Shown here: piece by piece, positions 44,690 through 58,056 of the stretch
Layout of the letters: each line of letters opens with the position of its first letter
Position numbering within the stretch: the stretch's first letter is position 1
DNA from: Atherix ibis
Lineage: Eukaryota; Arthropoda; Insecta; Diptera; Athericidae
DNA length: 64,000 nt
Direction of reading: 5' to 3'
Assembly: GCA_958298945.1 (NCBI GenBank)
Contig: OY282606.1
Location: 86,435,696 to 86,499,695, forward strand
Translations under genes and position numbers: made by a program
Notes under the pieces: model-generated
The model's database searches: none
What the model was told of the DNA's origin: nothing
The model's input: only the letters and a program-made list of their open reading frames with translations

Positions 44690-45192
44690 TATAACTGCCA
44701 TTGGAAAAAAGTGAATTTCGTATATTTTTTTGTTGAAAAAAAAAAACAATATCTCAAGAGACTCTCACAATCGTATGTTAAATTTAAGTTAGTACTAAAT
44801 GGTTAATAAAATCCATGACATCATTTTAAAAGACGTCGAATGAAAGTGTACGAGATCTCAATTACATGTGTCAGCAACATCTTACATGCATTTTTGGATA
44901 TTGAAAAGCTACCGGTAAGAAGGCTGCCGCATTTGCTAGCACCTGACCAAAAACATTGACGAAACAAGTATTTACCATTGCACACTAATATCTTGAATAA
45001 AAGAAAAACAATGACAGAACAGTTTTTTTAAACTGTCCTCATAGTAGGATTTATTAAATTCTGTAAAATTAACCTCAATTATAGACGGAACTGAGGGCAA
45101 TTTTACAGAGCTTAACATATCTTACTATACGGATAGTATAAGAAAGTTGGAATATCGTTGAATAAACTGTATCGAGCTTAAAGGAGACTATA
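44690..45192 (+). pseudogene. Decayed mariner transposase in the right arm
   Basis: Reads NKIHDIILKDVE (frame as in the left arm), then a better preserved LPVRRLPHLLAPDQKH corresponding to the family linker RWVPRLLTPENK. It then jumps, through a deletion relative to the left arm, towards the end, where codons like IELKGDY remain at about 45170-45190. The catalytic block present in the left arm is missing here. Confidence 0.6.
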
Positions 45193-48100
45193 TTGAATTA
45201 TAAATCAATTTTTGTTCAATAAATTAATTCTTTGTTTCATTTATCACTGATTTATCATACCGACACCCGTAAACTACTTCATATCTTTAATTAGCATATT
45301 ACTTTAACAGATCTAAAATTCTGTGATATTCTTATGCCCTAACAGATTTGAATTCTGATACCAATCTCGTTCTCCTTGATCTTGAAATAAATCGAACCAA
45401 ATAGATCTAATACATAAGATATAAAGATCTCCAATGTGATTTATAAATTGATTCAGTTTGTTATGAAATAAAAAAGAAAGCAGCTAAAGATGATCAACGC
45501 TTGCATTCACATCAAAATCCTGAGATAAAAACGGTTATTGATGTGATCAATAACGTACGTCATCTTAGAACTTTTTTAGGATCTTCTTAACCACGAAGAT
45601 CCTAAAAAAGTTCTAATGCTATTAAATTAATAAAAAAAGATAAGTTATTAGACGATTTTAAATAAAATTGGTCATGACATATTGTAAGGAGATGTTTTTG
45701 GTAGATTAGAGTTCCATATTATTAGGAGGAGTCCTCTTAATATCTTTTGAGATTTTCACCTACCCAGGAAAAAAAAAATTATCAAGCGATATTTTTAAAA
45801 ATCACATCCTTTTCTTAATTTAAAAATATATGTGATTATGAAAAATTATTTTTTTTTACTTAAATAGATATTAAATAATGAATAAATTAATACTTAAGCT
45901 CATAAGTTGATAAATTCATAAAAAAAAATAATGAAATAAAAAATTTAACAAAAATATATATACTCGTATATCTAAAAGGAAGTGAATTTTTTAATAATAT
46001 CTCTTGTACTTCAATGGGTAAAAAAAAAATCGATAGTTACGCAAGTATGACTTATAATCTGATTCATACCAACTTTTCGATGATTAATATAAATAAAATG
46101 TATATAGTTTGGCGAGTTTGTATCTATCTACAATACATAGTCCAAAAATGAATCACGTTCTACTTTATTTTGAAATAATTGTTGTACTAGTATTTTGACA
46201 ACGTGATAATTAAATATAAAATATCTAAGCTCTTATTAATTTACTATTACAATAAAAAAAATAAAGTATTTAAGTTATGGATAAGAAAATACCATTTGAA
46301 ATTTAGCTAAAAAAAAAAGTTCAATTTATTGTAAGAAAAATAATAACTTAAATTTTAAAAAAAAACGTCGTTGTAAAAATGTCGTTAAATGAAAAGAAAA
46401 TAATGCTATAATGTTTATCTTTGAGTTTTCGGAAAAGCTTTATTGATAAAAGATATGAATTTCATGTTCGTTGTTTTTGATACTCTAAAAGAAAGTTATT
46501 TATTTTTTCTTTGATAGCATGACAAAATATTTCGACGGAAATATTTCAATTTATAAATAAATTATTTATAAAACCAAATTTACATACTCGTACAATAATA
46601 ATATGTATAAATAAATTTTAAAAGAAATCAATAGAAAAATGTTATATAATATTTTTTAAAAATTAATTCTAAAAATAAATTGTAATAAATTGAAATAGAA
46701 CCTGATCATTCCAACAATAAATCTTTTATTTATAAAAAAAATAAATGTTGTTGTATAAATAATTTTCAAATTTTATTTTTCAAAAAGAAAAGAATTATTC
46801 TTTTTGCTTCTTTAATATTCTGCCATTTTTTGTCTACTTAATAAAAAAAAGGCTACTTTAATATTCTAACGTCTATAAATAATCAAACACACACCCCCTA
46901 CCCCCCTTAACAATCTATCAAATACGAAACCTATTTTTATATTCCATCCAATATTTGCGCAAGGACAAACCCTTAAACAATTGAATATATTTGATTCTAT
47001 CTACAGAAGAGAGAGGAGCTTCTTTTTATCTAATTCATCTTAAAATATTAAAAAAAAAATCTAAATCAATTGAAATAAAATTGGCAACATCTTTTAAAAC
47101 AAGAAAATCTATTTTCTATATAGCTTTTTTATTAGTTAAAGGCAATCATTAAAAGTTTTAAATTGATCCTGTGAGAATAGTTAGTACATAAAAGTTTTTT
47201 TCTTAGTACTTTTTTTTTCAATTATCTATATTTATTCGTATCTTAACTGAAATGTATTTGGAATTTTATAAGATTTTTATAAATTTTGTCAGCAAATTTG
47301 TTACCAATAATTTTTTGTTGTTGACAGCAACAGGACAATTTAAATTGAACTGCTGTGATTAGTGTCGGATTCAAAGCTTTTCGAATTTTGCTGTTAAAAA
47401 AAAGTTAGTAAATAAAATAAAATATTAATTTTTTAAAAAGGCTGTGACTGGAATGGGGTATTTTGTTAAAAACTTTTCATTGAAAAAGAGCCTTAAATTT
47501 TTTTTAAATAAAGTAAAAACTTTCTCATAAACTTTGAAGTAAATAAAAGAAAATAACTTTAAGAGACTATACTCAAATGTTAATAGGAACTTGAATTTTA
47601 TAGAAAATATTTCGAGATATGTACATAAAAATATTATTTACGCAATGTTTGCTATGAAATAAAAATTCTTATTATTGTATACTGCTGCTATTCGTTCAAG
47701 GCAGGCGCCATAAAAACTTAAAGGCTCTCTTTACTAATAAAAAAAAACTAAAACAAAAAGAAAAATTAAGTGCTATAAAAATAAAACTTGGAACAAATAT
47801 GAAATAATTTATTCATAAGAATACTTCAGAAGAAAAAACAACAATAAATAAATGGATTAAGATGAAAAATATCTGCACTGTTAAAGAAATGCCTTTACAA
47901 GTACTAGAAATATGTTAGTCATATAATAATAAATCAATCTTATTTATTTACATTTAGTATAAAATGAAACTATGAAAATTAATTGGCCTGCATAATAATT
48001 GTTAACTTCCGAAAAATCCCAAAGGTAAATAATACTGACAGAAATTTTGTTCGTATTTGTTATAGAAGCAAAAATTATGACAAGTTGGAATGATAAATTA

Positions 48101-48636
48101 TCTAAGCCACTTGTTTGAGCATCGTTCGAAGCCAGATAATCATTGTTGGCTACGATAAATTAAATACAACAATAAAACATAGATAATTTTTAAAAGAGAA
48201 ATATCATAATAAAAAAAGATATTAATCAAATAATTATATTATCATTGAGATGATTTTTTAATTGCATTTTCAAATTTATTATGTAAAAAGTTAATAAATT
48301 ATTAAGAATGTCATTAGTAAATTATAGTATTAATCCAGAGAGATTTTTGTTATTTAAAATGTTGGTTAACGAATTTTTGTAAAATCTTATTTGATTTGAA
48401 TAACTACATAAGTATTGTAACAAGCAGATTTTATCATAAAGACACTACAATGACAGAAGAGGCTCAAGTGAGAGTAAATATTCAGCGGCGTTTTTCTACC
48501 AAACAAAGATAAATATCTTTTTAAAAGTACTCGAGGCTAATTTCTTATTCAGCGCTAACAATTGTTTATAGAGAAGGAAGCAGAAGCATTTTTTTTAATG
48601 AGAGAACTATTGTGAAAAGTTAATCGGAAATGAAAT
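45193..48636. other. AT-rich intron DNA
   Basis: About 3.4 kb without a gene or recognised transposon. The only distinct feature is a perfect 22-bp hairpin at 45565-45616. Confidence 0.6.
45565..45616. repeat. Perfect 22-bp hairpin
   Basis: TTAGAACTTTTTTAGGATCT... at 45565-45586 is followed after 8 bases by its exact reverse complement at 45595-45616. Confidence 0.92.
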
Positions 48637-51225
48637 TTTTTATAACGAGAAACGAATAAATCATAAAGAATTTTTATAACGAGAAACGAATAAATCGTAA
48701 ACACTTTTTGTAAGGAGAAACGAATAAATCATAAAGAATGTTTATAACGAGAAACGAATAAATCATAAACAATTTTTATAACAAGAAACGAACAAACCAT
48801 AAATAGTTTTTATAACGAGAAATGCATAAATCCTAAACGCTTTTTATAACGAGAAACGAATAAATCATAAAAACTTTTTATAACGAGAAACGAATAAATC
48901 ATAAAGAATTTTTATAACGAGACGCGAATAAATCATAAATACTTTTTATAACGAGACGCGAATAAATCATAAAAACTTTTTATAACGAGAAACGAATAAA
49001 TCACAAATGCTTTTTATAATTGGAAACGAATAAACCATTAATGCTTTTTATAATTAGAAACGTTATAAATCATAAACAATTTTCATAACGAGAAATGAGT
49101 AAATCACAAATACTTTATATAACAAAAACCAATAAATCATAAAGAATTTTTACAACGAGAAACGAATAAATCATAAACAATTTTTATAACGAGAAACGAA
49201 TAAATCATAAATACTTTTTATAACGAGAAACGAATAAATCATAAACAATTTTTGTAACGAGAAACGAATAAATCATAAAAACTTTTTATAATGACAAACG
49301 AATAAATCATAAAGAATTTTTACAACGAGAAACGAATAAATCGTAAATACTTTTTATAACGAGAAACGAATAAATCATAAATAATTTTTATAACGAGACG
49401 CGAATAAATCATAAAAACTTTTTATAACGAGAAACGAATAAATCACAAATGCTTTTTATAATTGGAAACGAATAAACCATTAATGCTTTTTATAATTAGA
49501 AACGTTATAAATCATAAACAATTTTCATAACGAGAAATGAGTAAATCAGAAATACTTTTTATAACCAAAAACCAATAAATCATAAAGAATGTTTATAACG
49601 AGAAACGAATAAATCATAAACAATTTTTATAACGAGAAACGAATAAATCATAAACAATTTTTATAACAAGAAACGAACAAACCATAAATAGTTTTTATAA
49701 CGAGAAAGGCATAAATCCTAAACGCTTTTTATAACGAGAAACGAATAAATCATAAAAACTTTTTATAACGAGAAACGAATAAATCATAAAGAATTTTTAT
49801 AACGAGACGCGAATAAATCATAAATACTTTTTATAACGAGACGCGAATAAATCATAAAAACTTTTTATAACGAGAAACGAATAAATCACAAATGCTTTTT
49901 ATAATTGGAAACGAATAAACCATTAATGCTTTTTATAATTAGAAACGTTATAAATCATAAACAATTTTCATAACGAGAAATGAGTAAATCACAAATACTT
50001 TATATAACAAAAACCAATAAATCCTAAAGAATTTTTACAACGAGAAACGAATAAATCATAAACAATTTTTATAACGAGAAACGAATAAATCATAAATACT
50101 TTTTATAACGAGAAACGAATAAATCATAAACAATTTTTGTAACGAGAAACGAATAAATCATAAAAACTTTTTATAATGACAAACGAATAAATCATAAAGA
50201 ATTTTTACAACGAGAAACGAATAAATCGTAAATACTTTTTATAACGAGAAACGAATAAATCATAAATAATTTTTATAACGAGACGCGAATAAATCATAAA
50301 AACTTTTTATAACGAGAAACGAATAAATCACAAATGCTTTTTATAATTGGAAACGAATAAACCATTAATGCTTTTTATAATTAGAAACGTTATAATTCAT
50401 AAACAATTTTCATAACGGGAAATGAGTAAATCAGAAATACTTTTTATAACCAAAAACCAATAAATCATAAAGAATGTTTATAACGAGAAACGAATAAATC
50501 ATAAACAATTTTTATAACGAGAAACGAATAGATCATAAATACTTTTTATAACGAGAAACGAATAAATCATAAAGAATTTTTACAACGAGAAACGAATAAA
50601 TCGTAAAAACTTTTTGTAACGAGAAACGAATAAATCATAAAAAGTTTTTATAACTAGAAACGAATAAATCATAAAGAATTTTTACAACGAGAAACGCATA
50701 AATTATAAATACTTTTTATAGCGAGAAACGAATAAATCCTGAACACTTTTTATAATCAGAAATGCATAAATCCTAAACACTTTTTATAACGAGAAACGAA
50801 TAAATCATAAATACTTTTTATAACGAGAAACGAATAAATCATAAACAAGTTTTATAACGAGAAACGAATAAATCCTAAACACTTTTTATAACAAGAAACG
50901 AATAAATCATAAAGAATTTTTACAACGAAAAACGAATAAATCGTAAAAACTTTTTGTAACGAGAAACGAATAAATCATAAAAAGTTTTTATAACTAGAAA
51001 CGAATAAATCATAAAGAATTTTTACAACGAGAAACGAATAAATCATAAATACTTTTTATAACGAGAAGCAAACAAATCATAAACACTTTTTATAACGAGA
51101 AACTCACAAATTATAAATACTTTTTTTCATGAGAAACGCATAAATCATAAAACGTTTTATAACGAGAAATGCATAAATTATAAATCCTTTTTATAACAAA
51201 AAACGAGTAAATCGCAAAGCACAAA
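48637..51225. repeat. Satellite array: 34-bp monomer with 885-bp higher-order unit
   Basis: About 76 tandem copies of a 34-bp unit built from ATAAATCATAAA, a variable two to three bases, TTTTTATAAC and GAGAAACGA. Marker variants recur at fixed distances. ACAAGAAACGAACAAACC occurs at 48781 and 49666 (885 bp). TGGAAACGAATAAACC occurs at 49021, 49463, 49906 and 50348 (442-443 bp each). TACAACGAG...TCGTAAAT occurs at 49321 and 50206 (885 bp). So about 13 monomers form a half-unit and 26 a full higher-order unit. Copies after about 50460 are less ordered. It lies inside the TJAP1-like intron. Confidence 0.95.
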
Positions 51226-52323
51226 TTATAATATTAAGTCATGATGAACAACTTTTATGAATAAAGAATGAGGCATTGTCGATTTTTTGAAAGATTTTGA
51301 TTTAACGGGGATTAGATTCGACAGGATTCGGAACGTTTAGTAGAACCCTAAAATACAATTTCGTACATCCAGATTAGATTTAAAATTATAGTTTAACTTT
51401 TAAAAGCTTATTTTTTATTATTAGGCTCGATCGATTGGCAAGTAGTTTAAGTAGTTATCTGTTTAGTCTTGTGGCATGGTTCCAGGTAGGCCATTTATTT
51501 AGGTATTATGCCAAATAGTGTGCTTTATGACTTAGTGGAATGTTTCACTAAGGAAAATAGGGATATATTATTTTTAGCAAACTTTTAAGTATGTATAAAC
51601 ATTTTTCTGTACATTCACCTTTATTATCTATATCGTTAACCAGTCTTGAAACGTTTCGGAATATTCAGTATGAACTGGAACTTTTCTTATAGAAGAAATA
51701 AAGAAAATATGTGAAGGGAAGATTGCTCTTTAAAATTACACTAATAGAATAGTGAATACTAAAAACAACTGATTTCAATCTATTTTACAATCTAGTTTCA
51801 AGTTCTATTATTCTAATAGAAAAATGAATACAAAGCTAGTCAACAATGTATTTTCAAGTTCGAAGGCCCAAATCACATGATACTAACATATTTAATTACA
51901 TTATGTCTGAGACTAAAACAAAGACCTCGAGATCAATGCCCATTTCCCGATTCGATTAACATTTTTTATAACCAACCGCAGTTTTTATTAAAGGCATAAA
52001 TTGAGTAGAAGTATTTATTAAAATTATGATGTTCTTATCAGTTTATACTCTAGGACCTACAATTAGTCACACTGTTGTAGAAGCTGTACTTATACAGAAA
52101 AGTATTGAAAGAGCGATCTAGAAATATTGCTGACTTCCTCTCCACATGGCTTGCACGTTAGCTTGTACAAATTTTGTATTAATCTTGTTGAATTTGCTAG
52201 TTGAACTCACGAAAAGTTCCAAAGACCCTGTGAGGAACATTTCTTATCAGAAGCACTATGTTTTCGGGGTCATAATAATTTTTAGAGGGCCTAGAAGCAG
52301 TGTAAGATAGATCTCACTAAACA

Positions 52324-52590
52324 TTGAAAACCGATGAAAATGTGAAACAAGTGAAGGCTTTTAAAAAGCTCAGGAAAAGGGTTATTTGCGTCAAATTGGA
52401 TATTACAGACACTAGATCAAAAATATGCTCAAAAGAATATCATTTTGGTTTTATCGGTAACATATCAGGAAGTGTAACTAAGGAGCTGAAGGTGATTCCA
52501 GTTGAAGCCTTTCACCACTACTACGCCTACATCGATGAAAAGATGCCGAAGAGAACTATTCTGGAGGGGGGGGGGGATAGTGTAATCTGA
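52324..52590 (+). pseudogene. Possible mariner transposase relic
   Basis: The frame starts KTDENVKQVKAFKKLRKRV, like the KTDENVxKV segment after the first helix-turn-helix of some mariner transposases. Near the end it has KELKVIPVEAFHHYY and RTILEGGGD, loosely like the C-terminal KELKxIPxEAF...CIxxxGDYF pattern. The whole catalytic middle would be deleted. The evidence is weak, and a chance frame is possible. Confidence 0.3.
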
Positions 52591-53936
52591 AATCTAAAAT
52601 ATAAATTTTCCTAAATTAACGCTTATACCAGTTTTTAAAATATTTTTTCAATAAAATTGTTTCAACAATTTTCCTTCTTTTTTTTTTTATACAGAAACGA
52701 ATTATTATTTTTAGTTTTAAAACGCTTTTCATTCTGAAATTGATTTATAGGACCTAAGAGAAAACATCCTTATAAAATCAAATAAAAAACAAAAGACGAC
52801 AATTTTTTTAGAAATCGAAATTTTTTTATTTAAAATTAAAATTTTCTTAAAAATATTGGAAGGATTTTTTTTTTTTAGAATATTTTTCAAAGGATCTACA
52901 GAAACAATCAGCATATTTTCTTCCCTGCTCTTAAATTATTTAAATTGAAAATCTTTTGCTACAACTTCTTCGAGCAGTGATTCACCACCATAATCCTAGA
53001 CGAGTTCGGCTTAAGACAAGAAAAAAACCAGCTAACAAAAGGGTTCAAAATGACCATACGTGCTGTCCACAAAAAGTGCTGTAAAGAAAATATTCTGTCT
53101 ACCCAATATTCTGCTTGTCGCCGCCGCCCCATACATATGAACAGTTAAGGCTAGCTTGTAGTAAATCGTCAAAATCTACCCCCAACTTTTATATTATTAG
53201 TGATTTCCAAATGGCTGCTCGCTTTCAACACAAAAACCAAGAGTCATATTTACACAAAAACAAAAATTCTTTGTAAACATTTTCGGTTTAATCGTAAGCC
53301 ATTCCGTCAAAATTGGGGTGAGCAAAATTGTGAACAAACCACCACCAACAATTTCTCTTTGTTCCAAAAACTTCCTGAAAATTTATAACACAATTCAACT
53401 TGTCTAATTGCATTGCATTTTTTCTTTCTTTTGCTTGTTATTTTCGTAATTTATCTTCAAATATAAATAATTGTAATTTTCCTTAAAGAATATTAATTTT
53501 TATTTACTTTTCTTCCTGTTGATATACAAAAAACCACCACCAAACAAGGATCACAGGTTTTCTACATAAATATTCATAAGCGGAAAACTTATACCATATT
53601 CTAAGAAAACAGAATATCATCACCAGTTTTATTGGTTTTATTAGTTTTTTTTTAAATTTTTTGCAAAAATCCCTAAAGACAAAATAAATATTTTCACCGA
53701 ATTTTTAATACTAAATATGACATATTTTATTTTAAGTGCTTATTTTAATTTTCGTACATACGCAGTTACGTTGTTAATATTTTATATTGTTTTGTTTTTT
53801 GCCAAAAATTTGCGTATATCCTTTTTGGTAATTTCTCTTAAAAAATAACTCTAAAAGTTATGAGTCCAACACAATAATATATTTAAAAAAAAAAATTATT
53901 TCTAAGTAAAACTACCCCTTTTTTTATTTAATCTAT

Positions 53937-53962
53937 CACACACACACACACACACACACACA
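53937..53962. repeat. CA microsatellite
   Basis: About 13 uninterrupted CA units close to the 54121 exon. Confidence 0.9.
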
Positions 53963-54120
53963 CTGTGTAATTTGGTTATTATTAAAAATAATATTTTTCA
54001 CAAATTTTTTTTTTTTTTCAAATCACAAATATAGTTTTTTTATTTTTTTATTTTAAAAAAAAAATATGTTAATTATAAAAAAAGAAAATACCATAAATAA
54101 ATTTTCCTTTGTGTACTTAC

Positions 54121-54459
54121 AATTTCACGTTGCAATTTTGCAATATTATAGTTAGCCTGTGCTAATCGGACACTAAGGGTGGCGACATCGCTGGTTAGTT
54201 GTGCCCTTTCGTTCGAATTGCGATCGACTAACTTCAGTAGTTTATCCTCGAGACTTTGATTAACTTTTTGTACACGTTTATGCGACTCATACAGACGGTC
54301 GTATTTATCCTGCCAAGCGATTATACTGTCTTCGAGCTCCACTTGCCGATCCGACTCGCGTAAACAGGCCGTCTCCATGGCGATTAGTTGGTTCTGTTTT
54401 TCGACCAGCGCTTGCTTCAGGACTTCGATTTCCGCATGCAAATGCACATCGCAGTTATT
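54121..54459 (-). CDS. TJAP1/BEGAIN-like gene, coiled-coil exon
   Basis: 339 bp (113 codons), phase 0 at both ends, between the acceptor CCGTTAG (at 54460) and the donor GTAAGTAC. It starts NNCDVHLHAEIEVLKQALVE and encodes an almost continuous coiled coil with heptad Leu/Ile/Val positions (LEDSIIAWQDKYDRLYESHK, then QSLEDKLLKLVDR). It ends LAQANYNIAKLQREI, which joins in frame to ERYKTDINLAIQLL of the next exon. Vertebrate TJAP1 has a matching order: coiled coil with NQELEDKL, then the ERYRxDxNLAxQLL block. GC content is well above its AT-rich surroundings, as expected for a coding exon. The start of the protein must lie in exons further upstream, not seen here. Confidence 0.88.
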
Positions 54460-56331
54460 CTAACGGAAGAAGAGAACGACGATAGTAACTAGCATACTTT
54501 TTTTGATATGGGAACGGTTAGAAGAATTGCAGGATTTATATTGCACTGTTTCGAAAGTTTCCCTTTCTTATTTTTTCTACCCTTCCACCAAACGGATTAC
54601 AATGAAACAAATAAAAACCAATTTTATATTGTAGTTCAACATACTACCCCGAAAGACTATGGATTTATTCACCGTGTCGGCCGTAGTCGAACTGTGAACG
54701 TTTTTCACTTGCGGCTTTATGCTGACTACTGATAACAATTATGAACAAATGTGGACTTTTTGGACTCGACAACTGCCGTTTAATTTAACGTTTAAGTCAC
54801 TGAAAGTCAACAAATGATAAGAAGAAATTTTACAAAATTAATAAAACAAAACAAATCGAAACAAAAAAGTGATTACAATGAGAGAGAAGATAACAAGGAA
54901 GTTGGGGCTCTCATTCGAATCATTTTTTTTTTTTTTTTGTATAGATTTTGCGTTTCAATTTATTTCAAATAAAATTAATTGTATTTATTTTTTTCCAATC
55001 TACTAGAAAAACTGAAAATGGTAAATATTTTCTATACTTTCTGCTACGTCTGCCATTCGAAATCACATACGTACGACTTCGTGCCCACACAAGATTTTCA
55101 ATTATTTATGAAATTTTTTTCTCAAATGAATTCAGCCAATGGAAACTATTTAGCATTGAAAAATTTCAATGTTTTTCATTAAATTTTTTTACTTAGTTTT
55201 TGCTCTTGAAAAATTTTGCAACAAGAAAAATATGCCACACCAGCACAAATGGTATTTGTTCTTTTCTGAAAATTCTACTTTTGCCCCCCCCAGCCATAGA
55301 GTTAAGAGAATATTTACGATAATTTATTTTTATTTTGAAATAAATAAAACTAAAAATTTCCTTTTCTAATTGGATATGAAAAATAGTTGATTATTCTTAT
55401 TTGATTGATCTTTTTTAAAAAAGTTCAATGACAGATTGTGTGTGTACGATGCCATTTTCACTATTCACACAGTTCGTATTTTGTTGGGGAGTTCGAAGGT
55501 GACAATAGAAAAACAAACTTTTTAATATTCGAAACAGTGCACTTTTTACTATAATCACCTGGTCACTTATGACAGACATTTTATTAGTTATTTATTGATA
55601 AATGCATGCGGAGTAAATAGAATAAGTTTAATTCACGAAATTCCAAGAAAAAAAAACACAAATATTTCCCGTCCGTATTTGTGACGTTCTAATATGAAAA
55701 CGATTTTGTTCGTTTTGACAACTACTGATGATGATGATGATAGGTGAGCGAGCAATCATCAATTGTCTGAACTTGGCCGAATACGATGGAAAACCTAACA
55801 ATTTACATTCGCTTACAAAAATAAAAAATCGCTTAGATTTTTTCAATATTTATTTAATAAATTAATCAAAAAATAAGTTAGTTTAATATATTAATGAAAA
55901 AAGAGAAAGTTTTATATGAAAATTTGAATAGAAAAAGAAATTTTATTGACATCTAACAGAATGTGTATTGACTAAATCACTTAAACCTTACAAATGTTCG
56001 ATTAGAATAAATTCATTTCTCGATTACTGCTGTTCAAAAAAAAAAAAAAAACATCTCATAGTAAATATTTACTATTATTAATTATTATTTTCATATTTTT
56101 TTACTTTGTTGCTTAATAAGAATTTAATATAAATTTCCTATAAAAAAATTTACTTAATATAAAATACAGTGGGTGCGTGTTAATTTGTATTTTGAACAAT
56201 ACATTTTTTTACGAGTAGATAATAATGTACAAAAAATTATTATAAATTTTTTAAATTTTAAATTATAATAATTATAATTACTATAAATTAATAAAATATT
56301 AAAATTTAGGTTTTTTTTTTATTTCAATGTA
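54460..56331. other. AT-rich DNA, intron or upstream flank of the TJAP1-like gene
   Basis: I searched the minus strand for an earlier exon and found no convincing open, spliced segment. Short frames at 54508-54732 and 54948-55369 have no known domain. Confidence 0.5.
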
Positions 56332-58056
56332 CACCGAATTCTCTTTTTGCACGAATTTTTTTAACACGAATTTGATTTAACACGAGTTAAAACCTAAAAA
56401 AAAAAACAATGCCAAATATGTTCAGGAGAAATATCACGCTCGAACTAAAGAAAGTAGAAAACGAATCTAAAACGAACTAAAGAAAGTGGAAATATAATCT
56501 AAAATAAATAACAAAATTAAGGACAAAATAGGTCCAGAGGCAAGAAGCTTACTTATGCAGAGGAAGTCCATATTTAATAGACATAAAAAGCAACAAGAAG
56601 AAGATCGAAAGTCTAAGTAAAGAAATAAATCTACAAATCAGGAAATATAGACAAGAAAAAAGGAATAATATAATAAATGATTATATAGAAAAAACAGGAG
56701 CAGTTAGGATAGCATTAAAAGAGCTTCGAGAAAGTAAAAACTGGATAGACAATATGACACACCAGAAAGATAAGAAAAAGAAGACCGATAGAATCGAAAT
56801 ATTAGACATAGCCACGGATTAGTACCGTGAGCTATACGACAACGACAACGACAAAACACCAGACGAAATCCACCAACTAACTGAAAACGATACAAATAAT
56901 AACGAAGAAATTCCAAGTATACTGAAAGAAGAAGTAGAAAAATACATTAAAGCTCTAAAAAGAGGCAAAGCACCGGGAGAAGATGGCATATCCAACGAAC
57001 TTATGATAGGAAAATCTGATATTATAGTAGATTTATTTAACCAAATTTTTGAGACAGAATGTATACCTCACCAGTGGACCACGTCAACTATAATACTACT
57101 ACATAAAAAGGGAAATAAAGACAACATAACTAACTACAGACCCATCAGCCTGATGTCGAACGTATATAAAATCTTTTCCAAAATACTGTTGAATCGTTTA
57201 ACAAAGACTTTGGATAAAAACCAACCCAGAGAGTAAGCAGGCTTTCGCAAGGACTTTTCAACAATCGACCACATACACACCATAAAACAAGTTATCCAGA
57301 AATATACAGAATATGGTATCAATTACTATTTGGCGTTTGTAGACTATAATAAAGCTTTTGACTCATTAAAACATACAAAAATATGGGAAGCGCTTACAAC
57401 ACAAGGGGTTGAAAATAAGTACATACAAATTGTTCAAAATATATACAATAACATGAAAGCGAAAATAAGAACAGAAAGAGTAGGTGCATACTTCCCTATA
57501 AAAAGAGGAGTCCGACAGGGAGACCCATTATCACGCAAACTTTTCTCGGCGGTCCTTGAATATATATTTAGACGTCTCGAATGGAGTCAATATGGACTAA
57601 ACATTAACGGAATGCAACTAAACCATTTAAGATTTGCAGATGATTTAATTCTAATCTCTGAAGACCCGAGAAGCCTGCAAGCAATGCTTAAACAGTTGGT
57701 GTACGAAAGTGATAAAGTCGGACTCTCCATGAATAATACAAAAACCAAAGTTATGACTTATTCCGACAAAATCACCATTGCAGTCAACGGCAACAAAATA
57801 GAGTACATCGATGAATATACATACTGAGGACAGATAATATCACCAAAAGACCTTACAACCAAAGAAATAAACAACAGAGTACAATTAGCATGGAAAAGAT
57901 ACTGGTCTCTTAAAGAAATTGTCAAAAACCCGCAGGTACCACTTAAAGCTAAGAAAAAAATATTTGATTTCTGTATTCTACCTATCATGACATACGGATG
58001 TCAAACTTGGAGTCTAACAAAACAAAACTTACACAAACTAGAAACCTGTCAACATA

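Larger units (their letters stand above)
41922..45192. repeat. Inverted duplication, right arm
   Basis: Reverse counterpart of 35770-39197, about 3.3 kb. It contains the plus-strand receptor gene 42722-44009 and, at the outer end (44690-45190), the same decayed mariner. The region near the inner edge (42011-42256 against 38864-39109) translates identically over 81 codons, so divergence there is very low. Confidence 0.92.
25907..54120 (-). other. 28.2-kb intron of the TJAP1-like gene, hosting three receptor genes
   Basis: Defined by the donor GTAAGTAC (minus strand, at 54120) and the acceptor TTTACAG at 25907, with matching phase 0 (LQREI joined to ERYKTD). It contains three gustatory receptor genes, an inverted duplication, a 2.6-kb satellite, and many mariner and LINE remnants. 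The join is inferred from phase and family similarity, not from transcripts. Confidence 0.75.
51226..54120. other. AT-rich intron DNA after the satellite
   Basis: No certain gene. It contains a weak transposase-like frame at 52324-52590 and a CA microsatellite at 53937-53962. Confidence 0.5.

Noticed and set aside
48637..51225. CRISPR-like array
   Set aside because: The units are contiguous 34-bp tandem repeats with no unique spacers, in a eukaryotic intron.
54460..56331. Further upstream exon of the TJAP1-like gene
   Set aside because: I found no open frame with a donor in phase 0 and coding-like composition. The first exons probably lie outside the window.
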